32,077 nucleotides of DNA from a virus, in IMG/VR virus record IMGVR_UViG_3300030616_000064, positions 1-32,077 of that record. One strand, given 5' to 3'. Under the pieces are notes generated by a model. It was not told the origin of the DNA. It saw only the letters and a program-made list of their open reading frames with translations, and did not search any database. A program made the position numbers and the translations under genes. Positions 6,675-14,285 of this stretch are shown in pieces; position 1 is the stretch's first letter; the number at the start of each line of letters is the position of its first letter.

Positions 6675-7928
6675 ATGCCACAGGAAACCACCAACAAGGC
6701 CCAGCCGCGCCCCAGGCACCGGCTGGCGTCCAACATCTCGCTGGACAGCGGGCCGGGGATGTCGTCCTACGACCTGCGCCAGCTGGCCCAGAAGGAGCCC
6801 CAGGCCTTCACCCGCAAGATGCTGGGCCTCATCGAACAGCGCGGCGAGGACGGCCGGCGCAAGCTCTCCTGGGAGAGCATCCGCGACCTCGGCCACATGT
6901 ACCGCGCGCTGGCCGGCGTGCCGGTCGAGGTGACCATGGACGACGGCCTGGGCGTGCAGCGCGCGATCATGGCTGACGCCTTCCCGATGCTGGCCGGCAA
7001 CCTCACCGTCGCGGCGGTCAACGACGCCTACGACGCGGTGCCGACCATCGGCCAGGAGCTGGTCACCGAGCGCCAGGACAACAAGCGCTTCACGCAGATC
7101 GCCGGCATCACCAGCAACGGCGGCAACAAGCAGCGCGTGGGCGAGGGCGAGGACTACCCCGAGATCGGCGCCGGGGAGGAGAAGTACACCATCGCCAGCA
7201 ACAAGAACGGCCGGCGCATCTCCATCACCAAGGAGATGATCCAGGAGAACGACCTGGCCAACATCGTCGAGCGGGTCAACGCGCTGGGCGAGATCTCCGC
7301 CGAGGAGATCGAGGAGCAGACCCTCAAGCGCGTCACCGACTTCGACGGCGGCAACAGCCGCGAGCCCTACGTCCTGCACCTCGGGGGCTCGGGCACCGTG
7401 CTGTACATCGTCACCGACGGCAGCCCGGGCGCGCGGGCCTCGCTGGGCACCCAGGTGCAGAACAACGCGCTCGAGGACTACACCGACCTCGACAACGCCC
7501 AGACCCTGCTGGCGGCCATGAAAAACAGCCGTGGCAAGCGCATCAGCATCCCGATGAGCCGCTGCACGCTGCTGGTGCCCAACGCGCTGGCCGGCAAGGC
7601 CGACCGCATCACCGGCAGCGAAATGGTGCCGGGCAGCCTCAACGAGATCAACAGCTGGGGGCCCAAGGGCCGCTACCGCCCGCGGGTGCTCAGCTCGCCG
7701 AAGCTCGACGACCTCTCGACCAGCGCCTGGTATATGGGCTGGTTCCAGAAGCAGTTCGTCCGCAAGTGGAAGATGACCTTCGAGTACGTGACCCTCGGCA
7801 CCCAGACCGAGAGTTACCTGCGCTCGGACATCGCCTTCCAGGCGCGGATGAGCTGGGACTGCGAGGTCGGCGCGCGCGACTACGTCTACGTGGTCCAGTG
7901 CATCGAGGCCAGCACCAACCCCGCGTAA
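6675..7928 (+). CDS. Major capsid protein (HK97 fold)
   Basis: A 417-residue protein with strong ribosome site GAGAGAGGAGA. Residues 1-70 are polar and may be an N-arm. From about residue 80 the order fits an HK97-fold capsid: VPTIGQELVTERQDNKRFTQ, a GEGEDYPEIGAGEEKYTIA segment like an E-loop, KNGRRISITKEMIQENDL leading into the spine helix, a P-domain strand, and a C-terminal block ending RSDIAFQARMSWDCEVGARD. The GEGEDYPE/ISITKE pattern is close to Mu gpT-like and related capsids. Its place after decoration protein and scaffold agrees. Confidence 0.88.
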   Translation: MPQETTNKAQPRPRHRLASNISLDSGPGMSSYDLRQLAQKEPQAFTRKMLGLIEQRGEDGRRKLSWESIRDLGHMYRALAGVPVEVTMDDGLGVQRAIMADAFPMLAGNLTVAAVNDAYDAVPTIGQELVTERQDNKRFTQIAGITSNGGNKQRVGEGEDYPEIGAGEEKYTIASNKNGRRISITKEMIQENDLANIVERVNALGEISAEEIEEQTLKRVTDFDGGNSREPYVLHLGGSGTVLYIVTDGSPGARASLGTQVQNNALEDYTDLDNAQTLLAAMKNSRGKRISIPMSRCTLLVPNALAGKADRITGSEMVPGSLNEINSWGPKGRYRPRVLSSPKLDDLSTSAWYMGWFQKQFVRKWKMTFEYVTLGTQTESYLRSDIAFQARMSWDCEVGARDYVYVVQCIEASTNPA

Positions 7929-7944
7929 GCACCTGACATTGCCC

Positions 7945-7976
7945 CCGGCGGCCCCGGCGCAACCCGGGGCCGCCGG
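7945..7976 (+). terminator. Perfect 13-bp hairpin after the capsid gene
   Basis: CCGGCGGCCCCGG (7945-7957), a 6-nt loop and CCGGGGCCGCCGG (7964-7976) form an uninterrupted stem 16 bases after the capsid stop. No T-tract follows. It could reduce read-through so that capsid exceeds downstream proteins, or protect the capsid mRNA 3' end. It is not a standard intrinsic terminator. Confidence 0.55.
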
Positions 7977-8024
7977 CCGGCACAACCCCGCGGCCACTCC
8001 GCGGCGAATCGGGAGGACTGAAAC

Positions 8025-8948
8025 ATGGGTAACTTCGCAGAGCATCTCCGGCGGGCGCAGGAGCAGCTCTTCGCCGGCGCGGTGGCCAAGGCCAACCCGC
8101 TGGGCAAGATCCTGTTCGTATCCAGCTCGCTGGGCAACGACGGCAACGACGGGTCCAGCCCCCGGCGTCCGGTGGCCACGCTGACCAGGGCCGAGGTCCT
8201 GGCCGACGCCAACACCACGATCTTCGCGCTGGGCAGCTTCAGCGAGGCCGTAACTTTCGACACCGCCGGCGTCAAGATCATCGGCGCGGGCCGCAGGCCA
8301 AAGGAGTGCCAGTGGACCAGCGGCGCCGACACGGTCAGCTGCACGCTGAACGCCAACTACCTCGAAGTGGAGAACATCTACTTCAAGCCCCCGGCCTACT
8401 CGGCGGGGACGCCGGCGGCCATCCAGCTCTCGAGCGCCAACCACGCGCGGATCCACAAGTGCCGCTTCCAGGGCCAGACCGCCTCGCACAAGGCGATCTA
8501 CTCGCCGGTCTGCAACTCCGACAACGTCGAGATCTCGGACTGCGAGTTCCACTACATGAACACCGCGACCCACGGCGTGGCGATTTTGGGCGTGGAAGCC
8601 GGCGGCCTGAGCTACAGCGCATGGCGCATCGAGCGCTGCAAGTTCTTCAGCTGCGTGACCGCCGTGAACATCAACGGCCGGGTCTGCCTGGTCAAGGACA
8701 ACATCTTCATGGAGTACGGCATAAACGCGGCCGGCTCCGTGGCCGCGGTCTGCACCCTGGCCCTGGACCTTTCAGGTACCTCCAGCGGTGGCAACTGCGT
8801 GACCGGGAACCTGATGGCCGGCGACTACGCGGCCGCAGGGCTCTACAAGGCGGGCGCGTCCGGCGACGTGTGGTCCGGCAACATCGCCGAGGACACCGCC
8901 GAAGCCGAGGTCGGCGACAACGCCATCACCATCGGCAACCCGGCCTGA
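8025..8948 (+). CDS. Parallel beta-helix (pectate-lyase-like) virion protein
   Basis: A 307-residue protein. Residues 25-50 hold a short SLGNDGNDGSSPRRPVATL motif typical of the first coil of right-handed beta-helix proteins. After that come repeated short strands and Asn/Cys ladders: VKIIGAG, LEVENIYFK, ARIHKCRFQG, VEISDCEFHY, WRIERCKFFS, CLVKDNIFM, GNCVTGNLM. This ladder (HKCRF, SDCEF, ERCKF) is the NosD/pectate-lyase-like fold. In phages the fold is common in spikes and carbohydrate-binding fibres. Its place between capsid and connector genes suggests a capsid-bound appendage. No catalytic residues can be assigned. Confidence 0.75.
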   Translation: MGNFAEHLRRAQEQLFAGAVAKANPLGKILFVSSSLGNDGNDGSSPRRPVATLTRAEVLADANTTIFALGSFSEAVTFDTAGVKIIGAGRRPKECQWTSGADTVSCTLNANYLEVENIYFKPPAYSAGTPAAIQLSSANHARIHKCRFQGQTASHKAIYSPVCNSDNVEISDCEFHYMNTATHGVAILGVEAGGLSYSAWRIERCKFFSCVTAVNINGRVCLVKDNIFMEYGINAAGSVAAVCTLALDLSGTSSGGNCVTGNLMAGDYAAAGLYKAGASGDVWSGNIAEDTAEAEVGDNAITIGNPA

Positions 8949-8973
8949 CCCGCAGCGTTAGCGGATATCCAGT

Positions 8974-8999
8974 CGGGGGGCCGCAAATGCGGCCCCCCG
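8974..8999 (+). terminator. GC hairpin after the beta-helix gene
   Basis: CGGGGGGCCGC-AAAT-GCGGCCCCCCG gives 11 perfect pairs with a 4-nt loop, 25 bases after the stop at 8948 and just before the CAGGAGA ribosome site of the next gene. There is no T-tract. Like the hairpin at 7945-7976, it brackets the beta-helix gene and may tune relative expression. Confidence 0.5.
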
Positions 9000-9015
9000 G
9001 CACCAGGAGACCGAC

Positions 9016-9471
9016 ATGACCAGCAAACAGGAACCGCTCACTCTGTTCGCCAGCGCCACGGTCACCGGCAGCTCGGCGGGCGGCTCGGATGCCGCCCGCT
9101 ACGGTTCCGCGGTCAACATCCAGGAACCAGGGCCGATCGTGGCCCTGCTGCTGCAGCTCGACGTGACCGCCGCGGCCAAGGAGGTCGGCGACACGCTGGA
9201 CGCCTACGTGCAGACCCAGCTGGACGACACCAACTGGATCGACATCTGCCACTTCACGCAGGTCCTGGGCAACGGCGGTGCCAAGCGGCACATCGCCAAG
9301 CTCGACGCCAGCCTGGCGCAAGCCACGTTCGAGGCCGCGGCCTCACTGAACGCCGGCGCCATCCGCAACATCATCGGCCGGCGCCTGCGCGTCAAGTACG
9401 TGACCACCAACGACGCCGACGATCCCGCAGACACCAGCTTCACCTTCAGCGTCAAGGCCGTGGTACTCTAG
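9016..9471 (+). CDS. Virion structural protein, likely head/connector associated
   Basis: A 151-residue beta-rich protein. Strand-like blocks include GPIVALLLQLDVTAAAKEVG, TLDAYVQTQLDDTNWIDICH, FTQVLGNGGAKRHIAKL and RLRVKYVTTNDADDPADTSF. I have seen this LDVTAAxxxxGDTLDxYVQT-type block in small structural proteins of other tailed phages, usually unannotated. An AGGAGACCGAC leader precedes the ATG, nearly identical to that of the next gene at 9481. The exact role (decoration, stopper or other) is unknown. Confidence 0.65.
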   Translation: MTSKQEPLTLFASATVTGSSAGGSDAARYGSAVNIQEPGPIVALLLQLDVTAAAKEVGDTLDAYVQTQLDDTNWIDICHFTQVLGNGGAKRHIAKLDASLAQATFEAAASLNAGAIRNIIGRRLRVKYVTTNDADDPADTSFTFSVKAVVL

Positions 9472-9480
9472 GAGACCGAC

Positions 9481-9903
9481 ATGACCGAAGTACACGCGAA
9501 AGACCTTGTCTGCCCCGAGTGCGGCAACTCTGCGAAGTTCACGGACCGTTCCTTCGCGGTCGATGGTCAGGCCTACCAGGTGGCCAGCTGCACCGGCTGC
9601 GTCCGCGACTGGCCCGTCCCGGTTGACCCGGTGGCCGCTCCCGTCGAGCCCTCGCGCGTACCCGTCAAGCCGGCCACGCCGGCATCCGCTCCGGTCGCGG
9701 AGCCCGGAGGGCAACTCGTTAAGGTCGGCGAGGGTTTCGAACTCGACGAGCTTGCGCCCGGCGACGAACTCCTGGTCGAATACAAGGGCGAACCGCGGCG
9801 GATCAGCGTCAACGACGTGACCGAGAAAACCGTGGTCGCCGAGATCGACGGCAAGCCCGACATCCGCATCAAACACAAGCAGATCGTCGGCCGGTTCGAG
9901 TAG
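9481..9903 (+). CDS. Zinc-ribbon protein with C-terminal beta domain
   Basis: A 140-residue protein in three parts. Residues 8-42 are a zinc ribbon (CPEC, then CTGC). Residues 44-78 are a Pro/Val/Ala-rich linker. Residues 80-140 are a small beta domain (FELDELAPGDELLVEYKGEP, then DVTEKTVVAEIDG) ending in RIKHKQIVGRFE. The modular layout suggests a tethered binding module. It is co-transcribed with head genes and has a CTAGGAGACCGAC leader. No function is recognised. Zinc binding is inferred from the CxxC pairs. Confidence 0.6.
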   Translation: MTEVHAKDLVCPECGNSAKFTDRSFAVDGQAYQVASCTGCVRDWPVPVDPVAAPVEPSRVPVKPATPASAPVAEPGGQLVKVGEGFELDELAPGDELLVEYKGEPRRISVNDVTEKTVVAEIDGKPDIRIKHKQIVGRFE

Positions 9904-9935
9904 CGAGGTCGCCGCGGTCTGCCGGGGGGACAGCC

Positions 9936-10625
9936 ATGCCAGGAGCCCATACTCACAAGCTGCGGTCCGCGGCACTGCTGGGGCTGCTGGTCGTCGGCAT
10001 CTTGGCCGGCACCGGGTGCCGGCGTGCCACCTTGCCGGGTGTGCCGCGGGTGACGTTGCCCGAAACTGGCAAACAGCCCCGCAGCGCCGCGGAGTGGCGC
10101 GCCCACGCCGAAAAGGAGCACGCCAGGGCCGACGCCCTGGAGCGCGACGCGGCCCAGCACCGCGCGGCCGCCGTCGACGCCGAGCAACGCGCCCGGGCCG
10201 CCGAGGCCGCGGCCCGGCAGCGCGTAATGCATATTACCGCCGGCGTGTGCTTCCTCTTGGCCGTGCTGTGCGTGCTGGGCGTAGTATTCGCGTCGGGCTA
10301 CCGCGTCAAGTGCCTGGTGGGCGTTGTGGCCTTTGTGTTGGCGGGCGTGGCCAGCCTGGGCATTGCCTGGCTGCTGGCCCACCCGTGGGTGATGTGGGCG
10401 GCCCTGGGCGTTGTGGCGCTGCTGCTGGGCGGGTGGGTGGTCTACCAGCTGCGCAAGGACCGCAAGCTGGGCGACGTGCTGCTGGAGGCCGGCGAAAAAG
10501 CCAAGCTACGCTGGGGCGACTTCCGCGACCACATGAAAAACTACATCCCCAGCGAAAGCGACCTGGACAAATACGTGGACAAGCGCCGGCGCCAGCTTGG
10601 CTGGACGTCGCAGCCTGACAGGTGA
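9936..10625 (+). CDS. Membrane protein with signal-like start, coiled coil and three TM helices
   Basis: A 229-residue protein. A hydrophobic leader (residues 10-28) ends in LAGTGC, resembling a lipoprotein signal, although Gly at -3 is not ideal. Residues 50-92 are an Ala/Glu/Arg heptad-like coiled coil (AEWRAHAEKEHARADALERD...). Three transmembrane helices follow: about 97-120 (ITAGVCFLLAVLCVLGVVFA), 125-150 and 151-174. A basic C-terminal tail of about 55 residues ends the protein. Lysis proteins (holin or spanin) and superinfection-exclusion proteins are the usual membrane proteins of such phages. No endolysin is nearby, so the role stays open. Confidence 0.65.
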   Translation: MPGAHTHKLRSAALLGLLVVGILAGTGCRRATLPGVPRVTLPETGKQPRSAAEWRAHAEKEHARADALERDAAQHRAAAVDAEQRARAAEAAARQRVMHITAGVCFLLAVLCVLGVVFASGYRVKCLVGVVAFVLAGVASLGIAWLLAHPWVMWAALGVVALLLGGWVVYQLRKDRKLGDVLLEAGEKAKLRWGDFRDHMKNYIPSESDLDKYVDKRRRQLGWTSQPDR

Positions 10626-10632
10626 CGCGCAG

Positions 10633-11088
10633 ATGCCTGACCAGACCACCGACCGCATAGGCGACCTGCTGACCGAAGTGCGCGGCCTGCGCAAAGACTG
10701 CGGCACGGAGTTTTCGAGCGTCAAGGGCCTGGTGGGCCAGACCCGCGAGGAGCTGGCCGGCCTGCGCCAGCAAATGGCCGACCACGTCAGCGTCCCGAGC
10801 CTACACCCCGCACAACCGTGCCAGGGCCTGGTTGAACACCGCGCCGACGCCACCGCGCACCCGGCCCGGCCGTGCACCGAACTGGGCCGGCACCTGGAGC
10901 GCCACGCATGCACCGCCGACACGCAGGCCGCGGCCGCAGTGGCAACGCGCGGCATCGACTGGCGCCAGGTGGTGGCCGGCGTGCTGATTAGCCTACTGTC
11001 CACGCTGCTGCTGGCCGCCCTGGGCGGCGGCCTGGCGTACCACTACGCGGGCGGCGGCGCGCCGGCTGCTAACACCGGGGGGCCGTAA
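10633..11088 (+). CDS. C-terminally anchored membrane protein, holin-like
   Basis: A 151-residue protein. ATG 10633 follows AGGTGA at 10620-10625; the open frame reaches back 12 codons without support. Residues 1-45 form a helical/coiled-coil segment (IGDLLTEVRGLRKDCG, LVGQTREELAGLRQQMADHV). The middle has spaced His/Cys pairs (HPAQPCQ, HPARPCT, ERHACT). One transmembrane helix lies near the C-terminus (VVAGVLISLLSTLLLAALGG), followed by a short Gly-rich tail. Cytoplasmic coil plus tail anchor is compatible with a holin or a phage membrane adaptor. It is paired with the membrane protein just upstream, so the two may work together. Confidence 0.6.
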   Translation: MPDQTTDRIGDLLTEVRGLRKDCGTEFSSVKGLVGQTREELAGLRQQMADHVSVPSLHPAQPCQGLVEHRADATAHPARPCTELGRHLERHACTADTQAAAAVATRGIDWRQVVAGVLISLLSTLLLAALGGGLAYHYAGGGAPAANTGGP

Positions 11089-11107
11089 CAACGGAGGACT
11101 AGCCGAC

Positions 11108-11476
11108 ATGGACCCCAACAAAATCCGCAAGCTGCGGGCCTACTGTGACGCGCTGCTGGAAGCCATCGACATAGCGGACGAGTCTGGCCCCTCGCAGCAG
11201 GACCCGCAGGATGTTCTGGACGACTGGCGCACCGATAGCTCTAATCGCGTGCTCGGCGGGTCTGGCTTCAAGGCTGAGATAATCGGCGGCTACGCCACAG
11301 CCCCAACAGTCACAAGCGCGGACTTAGAAGCGTTGGGGGTGTCTAAGTCAGTCGCGGCCGAGATGATTGTCGAGCGCGACCGCGTGCGTACTGAGGCCAT
11401 CCGCCGCAGAGACGCTATCGGCGACCCGCCGACCACTGGCGAATTCAACCCGGCGGCCGCTCCCGAGGAGAGGTAG
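11108..11476 (+). CDS. Hypothetical protein at start of AT-richer segment
   Basis: A 122-residue acidic, largely helical protein (LRAYCDALLEAIDIADES near the start; RDRVRTEAIRRRDAIGDPP near the end). GGAGGAC precedes the ATG by ten bases. Third positions become visibly less GC-rich here than in the head genes, and this continues to about 13590. Its stop at 11476 is directly followed by the next ATG. No family recognised. It may be a small structural or assembly partner of the next two proteins. Confidence 0.6.
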   Translation: MDPNKIRKLRAYCDALLEAIDIADESGPSQQDPQDVLDDWRTDSSNRVLGGSGFKAEIIGGYATAPTVTSADLEALGVSKSVAAEMIVERDRVRTEAIRRRDAIGDPPTTGEFNPAAAPEER

Positions 11477-12508
11477 ATGGGCACGCGCTGGTTCAGAGAC
11501 GCTCTGACGCTCTCCGACTCCGATAAGCTGGAGCACGTTCCCGGCTCTGGTGGTCGCACGTGTCGGCTGAAGCTCCAGCAGTCATGGCAGGATGACAACT
11601 TTACTGATTTCGGCCACCTGACTGAAGTGGACAGCGGAACAAACGTCACCGTTGATAGTGGCGTCATCAAGTTCAAGGGCGCGGGCGGATGGGACGCCAA
11701 CGGTGTCCGCACCGCATTAGTTTCGACCACTAACCCCGGCGCATTCCGCGCGCGTATAAAGATGAACGAAAAGGGATATTGCGGGATTGGGTTCACGCGG
11801 GATGCCTCTGGTCTTGACTACAACGATGAAGTGCCAAAGGTGTTTTTCGATGGATCGGGAAACATTGCGCTGATCGAGGCAAACACTATTACACGCAGGT
11901 GTTTCGTCAATACGTTGTGTGATGTTGGCGACACGTTCGACATCTGGTTCGAGTGGGATTGGGACCCAGTCTACAACGTGTTCCAGATCTTCAGAATCTG
12001 TATAGCTCTTCCGGACCTGGAAGACAATAAATTCTGCGTTTTCGAGCAACTGACTGACAATGGTGTCGCCAATATCGGATTCCAGATCAACTGCTACCAG
12101 GCGTTTTCCACTCCGTGGGAGTTGTCCGAACTGGAATACCTGGACGGTTACGACACCGGCGGCGAGGACGGCTCAACAGTGCTAGACGCCGGCGAGGGTA
12201 ACACGTGGGATGGTTCGGTGCTTGCCACGCTTGCTGATGACATTGCGCTGCCGACCGACGATGATCCGCGAGTGTCATACGATGACGTGACCTTTGACGT
12301 GAGCTACGACGACGGCACGCCCGACTGGCAGACCGGCAAGACCTTGGCGCAACTTGAAACGTGGATGAAGGCGCTGGACACCGACAAGCGGTATTTTCGG
12401 CTGAAGGGCGTCTTCGGGAATGATGCGGCCACGCAGGTATACATGCAACTGCCAAACATGGCCGAGGTCCCGCTAACGGGCGGCAATGTCATTGTGGTGG
12501 AGGACTGA
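11477..12508 (+). CDS. Virion protein with lectin/LamG-like jelly-roll domain
   Basis: A 343-residue protein. Residues 30-215 show the alternating strands of a concanavalin/LamG-type domain: DDNFTDFGHLTEVDSGTNVT, GVIKFKGAGGWDANGVR, GAFRARIKMNEKGYCGIGF, DTFDIWFEWDWDPVYNVFQI, NIGFQINCYQAF. The C-terminal part (about 235-340) has a DDDPRVSYDDVTFDVSYDDG segment and a beta tail. Such domains often bind polysaccharide on phage fibres. It lies in the AT-richer block, and many codons end in A/T, unlike the neighbours. The fold call is by strand pattern only. Confidence 0.6.
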   Translation: MGTRWFRDALTLSDSDKLEHVPGSGGRTCRLKLQQSWQDDNFTDFGHLTEVDSGTNVTVDSGVIKFKGAGGWDANGVRTALVSTTNPGAFRARIKMNEKGYCGIGFTRDASGLDYNDEVPKVFFDGSGNIALIEANTITRRCFVNTLCDVGDTFDIWFEWDWDPVYNVFQIFRICIALPDLEDNKFCVFEQLTDNGVANIGFQINCYQAFSTPWELSELEYLDGYDTGGEDGSTVLDAGEGNTWDGSVLATLADDIALPTDDDPRVSYDDVTFDVSYDDGTPDWQTGKTLAQLETWMKALDTDKRYFRLKGVFGNDAATQVYMQLPNMAEVPLTGGNVIVVED

Positions 12509-12511
12509 TAA

Positions 12512-13594
12512 ATGTTCGATGATTTTTTGGTCAAGGCCACCACGAGCAAAATTCTTGAGGTCATGGTCCGCGATTCCTCGACCGGAGCCGGCAAAACCGG
12601 TCTGGCACATGGCGACGTAACCGCCAGCTATTGCCGAGAGGGCGCAACGCGGCAAGCCATTAGCCTGTCAGCGGGCACGGCGGGCGACTCCTACAGCAGC
12701 GGCAAATGGTGCGAGGTTGACAGCACCAACCAGAAGGGGCTGTATCAGCTGCACATCCCCGATGCTGCGCTGGCCTCGGGCGTGGACGCAGTGACAATAA
12801 GTCTGCAGGCCGCCGGGATGATCGACAAGGCAATCAGCCTAAAACTCATCAACGCGAACTTCCGCGATGGCGTGCGGGCGGGGCTAACGGCGCTTCCAAA
12901 TGCCGCCGCTGACGCTGCCGGTGGCCTGCCGATCAGTGACGATGGTGCGTTGGACCTTGATACTCTTCTGGGGCACCTAGACGCCGACATCAGTTCCCGC
13001 AGCGACGGAACGGGCGTAACGTTGCACGGTGACTATGACGCCGCGAAGACCGCGGCGCAGGCGGGCGATGCGATGGATTTGGTTGAAGATGCTGTGGACG
13101 CAGCCGCTTTAAAGGCCGATGCCGTCACAGAAATCCAGTCAGGGCTAGCACCCGCTGGCGAATATGACACTGAAATGGCGCATCTTGATGTAGACGTGTC
13201 TTCGCGCAGCGACGGAACCGGCGTCACCCTACACGGCGACTATGATGCCGCGAAGACTGCCGCGCAGGCGGGCAATGCAATGGACCTGGTCGAAGATGCT
13301 GTGGACAGCACGGCGCTGGCAGAAAGCGCCGCGACCGAAATCAGTCAATCAATGCTCCTTGCGATGATTGACAATATAAGTTCCATCCGCAACGGGCTGG
13401 GCCTTGACCTGGTCCTGGAACACATGACCCGCAAGCGCACAATAGAGCTTGGTGACACGACCTACGAATATATCTGGAACGCCGCGGGCGACGCCACAGT
13501 GTACCGGCGCGCGCTGACCGATAACGCTGGCGCCGCGGTCGCTGCCGACACCACCGGGCCGATCAACTGCGCCGCCTGGGAGGATGTACCTTGA
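12512..13594 (+). CDS. Virion/fibre protein with tandem internal repeat
   Basis: A 360-residue protein. Residues 1-115 form a beta domain (ILEVMVRDSSTGAGKTGL, GLYQLHIPDAALASGVD, VTISLQAAG) like N-terminal domains of phage fibre/baseplate proteins. An ALPNAAADAAGGLP-type linker follows, then a 46-residue helical repeat present twice at 69-residue spacing (12974-13111 and 13181-13318). Another helix (LLAMIDNISSIRNGLGLDLV) and a C-terminal beta piece (TIELGDTTYEYIWNAAGDAT) complete it. ALPNAAA-type linkers recur in environmental phage tail proteins. It is the third and last gene of the AT-richer segment. Confidence 0.6.
   Translation: MFDDFLVKATTSKILEVMVRDSSTGAGKTGLAHGDVTASYCREGATRQAISLSAGTAGDSYSSGKWCEVDSTNQKGLYQLHIPDAALASGVDAVTISLQAAGMIDKAISLKLINANFRDGVRAGLTALPNAAADAAGGLPISDDGALDLDTLLGHLDADISSRSDGTGVTLHGDYDAAKTAAQAGDAMDLVEDAVDAAALKADAVTEIQSGLAPAGEYDTEMAHLDVDVSSRSDGTGVTLHGDYDAAKTAAQAGNAMDLVEDAVDSTALAESAATEISQSMLLAMIDNISSIRNGLGLDLVLEHMTRKRTIELGDTTYEYIWNAAGDATVYRRALTDNAGAAVAADTTGPINCAAWEDVP
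12974..13318 (+). repeat. Two-copy coding repeat, 207-bp period
   Basis: Copies at 12974-13111 and 13181-13318 encode 46 residues beginning HLD and sharing SSRSDGTGVTLHGDYDAAKT. By hand count 41 of 46 residues agree, while many third positions differ. That suggests an old duplication kept under protein-level selection rather than a recent DNA repeat. Confidence 0.8.
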
Positions 13595-14283
13595 TTCGCC
13601 CCTTCTGGTGGCAGCCGGGCGAAAGCAACGTGCCCACGTTCACGCGCCCGGGCATCGCCGTGGCCGACGACGGCGACGGGTCGGTGACCGTGACCGGCAC
13701 CAACAACGCCGGCCAGACGTCGCTGCTGCTATACCAGAAGCCCAACGACGCGGCCTGGACCACCCACGGCACCACGCTGACCGGCAACGGAACCCTTGAC
13801 GACCTGACCGGCCTGGACTATGCGGTGTATCACCTCGCGCTGCAGCCTTACGACGCGGCCAGCGGCGGGTATGGCCCGGTGTCCGCCCTGGTCGCGCTGC
13901 TGTTGGCCGATGCCAGCGCCGCAGCCACCACCAGCGCGCACGACGACGAGATGATCGACGACCTCGACGAGCATTTCGCGGAGTTCGCGCGCGAGCTGGT
14001 GTTCACCGCATACGGCCAGTCGCCGGTCTCGACCACCGGCATCGTCCAGGAGGAGTCCACGCCATTCCGGGAGGATCCCGACGAGGACACCGTCACCTAT
14101 CGGGGCACGATCCGCATGAAGCTGACGGTGGCCACCAACCCCGACCGCCGCGACTCGTTCACGGTCGACGGTGTCGAGTACCCCGTCAAGGACATCACCA
14201 ACCGCGGCAAGGGCACCGTGCTCTACAGCTACGAACGCAGTATCCGCGTGCGCACCAGCGCCGCGCCACACAGGGGGGGCTGA
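13591..14283 (+). CDS. Head-tail connector with N-terminal FN3-like domain
   Basis: A 230-residue protein. The TTG start at 13591 overlaps the preceding stop (TTGA). Residues 15-110 form an Ig/FN3-like sandwich (GIAVADDGDGSVTVTGTNNA, SLLLYQKPNDAAW, AVYHLALQPYDAASG). Residues 118-230 resemble head completion/joining proteins such as lambda FII or a stopper: an acidic helix (DDEMIDDLDEHFAEFARELV), then EDTVTYRGTIRMKL, FTVDGVEYPVKDI and an RSIRV-like strand. In lambda order this gene falls before gpZ/gpU. Having both parts in one chain is unusual. The connector call relies on position and strand pattern. Confidence 0.6.
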   Translation: MIRPFWWQPGESNVPTFTRPGIAVADDGDGSVTVTGTNNAGQTSLLLYQKPNDAAWTTHGTTLTGNGTLDDLTGLDYAVYHLALQPYDAASGGYGPVSALVALLLADASAAATTSAHDDEMIDDLDEHFAEFARELVFTAYGQSPVSTTGIVQEESTPFREDPDEDTVTYRGTIRMKLTVATNPDRRDSFTVDGVEYPVKDITNRGKGTVLYSYERSIRVRTSAAPHRGG

Positions 14284-14285
14284 TC

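Noticed and set aside
6594-8573. 659-codon antisense frame opposite capsid and beta-helix genes
   Set aside because: It is the shadow of genes with very high GC at third positions; its translation is low-complexity (Val/Gly/Asp/Arg) and has no ribosome site or recognisable domain.
12974-13318. CRISPR-like or mobile repeat
   Set aside because: Only two copies, in frame, with synonymous differences; this is a protein repeat. No CRISPR array is seen in the window.
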